A stretch of DNA of 64,000 bases, taken from contig CAXIUT010000183.1 of the NCBI GenBank assembly GCA_964035545.1, positions 1,302,001 through 1,366,000 on the forward strand, read 5' to 3'. This document shows, piece after piece, positions 61,101-64,000 of the stretch. Within the stretch, counting starts at the first letter, position 1. Each line of letters starts with the position of its first letter. The notes beneath the pieces were generated by a model. That model was not told the DNA's origin. It was given only the letters and a program-made list of their open reading frames with translations, and searched no databases. The stretch is from Bugula neritina. Lineage: Eukaryota > Bryozoa > Gymnolaemata > Cheilostomatida > Bugulidae. The position numbers were made by a program, and so were the translations under genes.

Positions 61101-63847
61101 ATTCTGAAATACACTGCTACATACTGAAATATACTGCAACATACTGCAACATACTGAAATACACTGCAACATACTACAACATACTGAAATACGCTGCAAC
61201 ACATTGAAATATACTGCAACATACCTAAATATACGGTAATATACCGAAATATACTGTAACGCATTGCAAAATAATGCAACATACTGAAGTACACTGCGAC
61301 ACACTGAAATACGCTGCAAAATACTACAACATACTGAAATAAACTGTAACACATTGAAATACACTGCAATACATTGAAAAATAATGCAATATACTGAAAT
61401 ATACTGTAACACACTGAAATATACTGCAACATACTGAAATACACTGTAACATACTGAAATATACTGTAACATACTGCAACATACTGAAATACACTGTAAC
61501 ATACTGAGATACACTGCCGCATACTGCAACATATTGAACTACACTGCAACACATTGAAATATATTGCAACTTATCGAATATATGGAAAACTACTGAAATT
61601 TACTGTAACGCATTGCAAAATAATGTAACATACTGAAATACACTGCGGCACACTGAAATACGCTGCAAAATACTACAACATACTGAAATAAACTGTAACA
61701 CATTGAAATACACTGCAATACATTGAAAAATAATGCAGTATACTGAAATATACTGTAACACACTGAAATATACTGCAACATACTGAAATACACTGTAACA
61801 TACTGAAATATACTGTAACATACTGCAACATACTGAAATACACTGTAACATACTGAGATACACTGCCGCATACTGCAACATATTGAACTACACTGTAACA
61901 CATTGAAATATATTGCAACTTATCGAATATATGGTAAACTACTGAAATTTACTGTAACGCATTGAAAAAGACTGCAACATACTGAAATATATTGCGACAC
62001 ATTGCAATATACTGTAATATACTGAAAAATGCTGTATCACACTGAAATATACTGCAATTCGCTGAAATATACTGCAACATACTGAAATACACCGCAACAT
62101 CCTACAACATACTAAAATACACTGTAACATTTCGAAATACACTGCAACACATTGAATTATACTGCAACATAACGAAATATATGGTAAACTACTGAAATAT
62201 ATTTTAACAAATTGAAAAATACTGCAACATACTGAAATATACTGTAACACACTGAAGTATACTGCAACATACTGAAATACACTGTAACATACTGAAATAT
62301 ACTGCAACATACTGAAATACACTACTACATACTGAAATATACTGCAACGTACTGCAACATACTGCAGCATACTGAAATACACTGTAACATACTGAAATAC
62401 ACTGCAACATACTACCACATATTGAAATACACTGCAACACATTGAAATGTACTGCAACATACCGAAATATATGGTAAACTACTAAAATATACTGTAACAC
62501 ATTGAAAAATACTGCAACATACTGAAATATACTGCGACACCTAGCAATATACTGTAACATACTGAAATATGCTCTAGCACACTGAAATACAATGCAACTT
62601 ACTGAAATTTACTGCAACATACTGAAATACACTGCAACATCCTACAATATGCTGAAATACACAGTAACATATTGAAATACACTGCAACACTTTGAAATAT
62701 ACTGCAACATACCGAAATATATGGTAAACTACTGCAACATACTACAACATACTGAAATACACTGCAACACATTGAAATATACTGCGACATACCTAAATAT
62801 ACGGTAATATACTGAAATATACTGTAACACATTGAAAAATACTGCAACATACTGAAATATACTGCAACACACCGAAATATACTGCAACATACTGAAATAC
62901 ACTGTAACATACTGAAATACACTGCTACATACTGAAATATACTGCAACATACTGCAACATACTGAAATACACAGTAACATACTGAAATAAACTGCAACAT
63001 ACTACAACATATTGAAATACACTGCAACACATTGAAATATACTGCAACATACCTAAATATACGGTAATATACTGAAATTCACTGTAACGCATTGCAAAAT
63101 ACTGCAACATACTGAAATTCACTGCGACACACTGAAATACGCTGCAAAATACTACAACATACTGAAATAAACTGTAACATGTTGAAATACACTGCAACAC
63201 ATTGAAAAATACTGCAACATACTGAAATATACTGTAACACACTGAAATATACTGCAACATACTGAAATACACTGTAACATACTGAAATATACTGCAACAT
63301 ACTGAAATACACTGCTACATACTGAAATATACTGCAACATACTGCAACATACTGCAATACACTGTAAAATACTGAAATACACTGCAACATACTACTACAA
63401 CATATCGAAATACACTGCAACACATTGAAATACACTGCAACTTACCGAATATATGGTAAACTACTGAAATATACTGTAACGCATTGAAAAGTACTGCAAC
63501 ATACTGAAATATATTGCGACACATCGCAATACACTGTAACATACTGAAAAATGCTGTAGCACACTGAAATACACTGCCATTCACTGAAATATACTGCAAC
63601 ATACTGAAATACACCGCAACATCCTACAACATACTGAAGTACACTGTAACATATTGAAATACACTGCAACACATTGAAATATACTGCAACATACCGAAAT
63701 ATATCGTAAACTACTGAAATATACTGTAACACATTGAAAAAAACTGCAACATACTGAAATATACTGTAACAAACCGAAATATACTGCAACATACTGAAAG
63801 ACACTGTAACATACTGAAATATACTGTAACATACTGAAATACACTGC
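44238..63847 (+). repeat. Block A': second copy of the 19-kb displaced duplication
   Basis: Collinear partner of 1-19262, carrying the same private variants (GCACCAT at 48631, CGGCCG at 51686, CTGGAATAC near 52215, GAAAGTCAC near 55138). It has about 350 bp more than block A, mainly a complete extra 349-bp repeat unit around 61605-61953 and a 60-bp segment near 62690. It carries a private 1-base deletion at about 48741. After 63847 it departs from the block A path and instead follows the sequence seen near 9421-9580, so the two blocks do not belong to a simple uninterrupted 44-kb period. Confidence 0.9.
61256..61953 (+). repeat. Exact-length 349-bp tandem doublet in block A'
   Basis: Copies 61256-61604 and 61605-61953 both begin GTAACGCATTGCAAAATAAT and both contain the CATACTGAGATACACTGCCG marker (61500 and 61849). 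In block A the first copy is intact (17010-17358), but the second stops at about 17503 and jumps into the sequence that in A' starts at 62029. The doublet therefore existed before the block duplicated, or block A lost 279 bp afterwards. Confidence 0.82.
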
Positions 63848-64000
63848 TACATACTGAAATATGCTGCAACATACTGCAACATACTGAAATAAACTGCAAC
63901 ATACTACAACATATTGAAATACACTGCAACACATTAAAATATACTGCAACATACCTAAATATACGGTAATATACTGAAATTCACTGTAACGCATTGCAAA

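Larger units (their letters stand above)
29886..64000 (+). repeat. Satellite array, right arm (same monomer, same orientation)
   Basis: Continues the left-arm satellite with the same 20-bp monomer, orientation and variant set, resuming in the middle of a CATACCTAAA monomer that the transposon split. It runs to the window end without any non-satellite sequence, so both ends of the array lie outside the window. It contains the 2700-bp, 1869-bp and 3927-bp tandem units and the displaced copy of the first 19 kb. I find nothing that looks like a gene, RNA gene or regulatory site here. The - strand open frames are again repeat artefacts. Confidence 0.97.

Noticed and set aside
265-64000. Hundreds of - strand open reading frames of 60-358 codons, Cys/Tyr/Phe-rich with a 20-residue period
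   Set aside because: They overlap each other in all three frames, begin mostly at TTG or GTG in the repeat, end at two recurrent variant monomers, and follow directly from a stop-free 20-bp repeat. No frame is favoured and no domain is recognisable. Not annotated as CDS.
1-64000. Telomeric or simple microsatellite DNA
   Set aside because: No TTAGGG-type or other short telomere motif is present, and the 10/20-bp unit with multi-kilobase HORs is minisatellite/satellite in nature.
1-64000. A named centromeric satellite, such as one with a CENP-B box
   Set aside because: I see no match to the CENP-B box pattern and the monomer is far shorter than alpha-satellite. A centromeric role is possible but has no direct support here.

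Overview
This window is almost entirely one satellite (minisatellite-derived) DNA array. I see no gene in it. The basic unit is a 20-bp monomer, consensus CATACTGAAATAYACTGYAA on the + strand. It is itself two diverged 10-bp halves (NATACTGNAA). Monomers run head to tail in one orientation from base 1 to base 64000. The only break is a 755-bp insertion at 29129-29883. A long, single-orientation array with multi-kilobase higher-order repeats (HORs) and an inserted MITE-like transposon points to a eukaryotic nuclear genome, from heterochromatin, a pericentromere, a subtelomere or another satellite block. The sequence alone does not let me name the taxon. By hand count the monomer is about 30-35% GC, and the + strand is strongly A-rich and G-poor.

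Layout. (1) 1 to about 19262 is a mosaic of HOR units (tandem periods of about 3.92, 3.07, 4.45 and 4.04 kb). (2) About 18646-28364 holds two tandem doublings (3447 bp and 1979 bp). (3) 28365-29126 is satellite leading into the insertion. (4) 29129-29883 is a non-autonomous DNA transposon with 24-bp terminal inverted repeats and a TA target-site duplication. (5) 29886-31160 is satellite. (6) 31161-39160 has three tandem copies of a 2700-bp unit, the third 100 bp shorter. (7) 38331-42068 is a 1869-bp doubling. (8) 41282-49134 is a 3927-bp doubling. (9) 44238-63847 is a second copy of the whole first block (1-19262), displaced by about 44.24 kb and sharing private variants with it.

How it fits together. 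Length differences between copies are almost always multiples of 10 bp. The odd residues of the HOR lengths are accounted for by a few monomers of irregular length (9-mers at CTTACCGAA or CTTATCGAA, a 13-mer at CATACTACTACAA, and three smaller deletions). This suggests growth by in-register slippage and unequal exchange at monomer level, then kilobase-scale tandem duplication, then a block duplication of about 19 kb. The transposon occurs once, and the matching site in a related unit (39343-39344) is empty, so it probably arrived after that family amplified.

Coding potential. The - strand is open over long stretches in all three frames because the monomer's reverse complement contains no stop codon and 20 is not a multiple of 3. 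The resulting 60-358 residue Cys/Tyr/Phe/Val/Gln-rich 'proteins' with a 20-residue period are arithmetic products of the repeat, and I annotate none as CDS. I found no rRNA, tRNA, CRISPR array, telomeric repeat, promoter or terminator that I could support. All alignments were made by eye, so HOR boundaries carry an uncertainty of roughly 10-60 bp.
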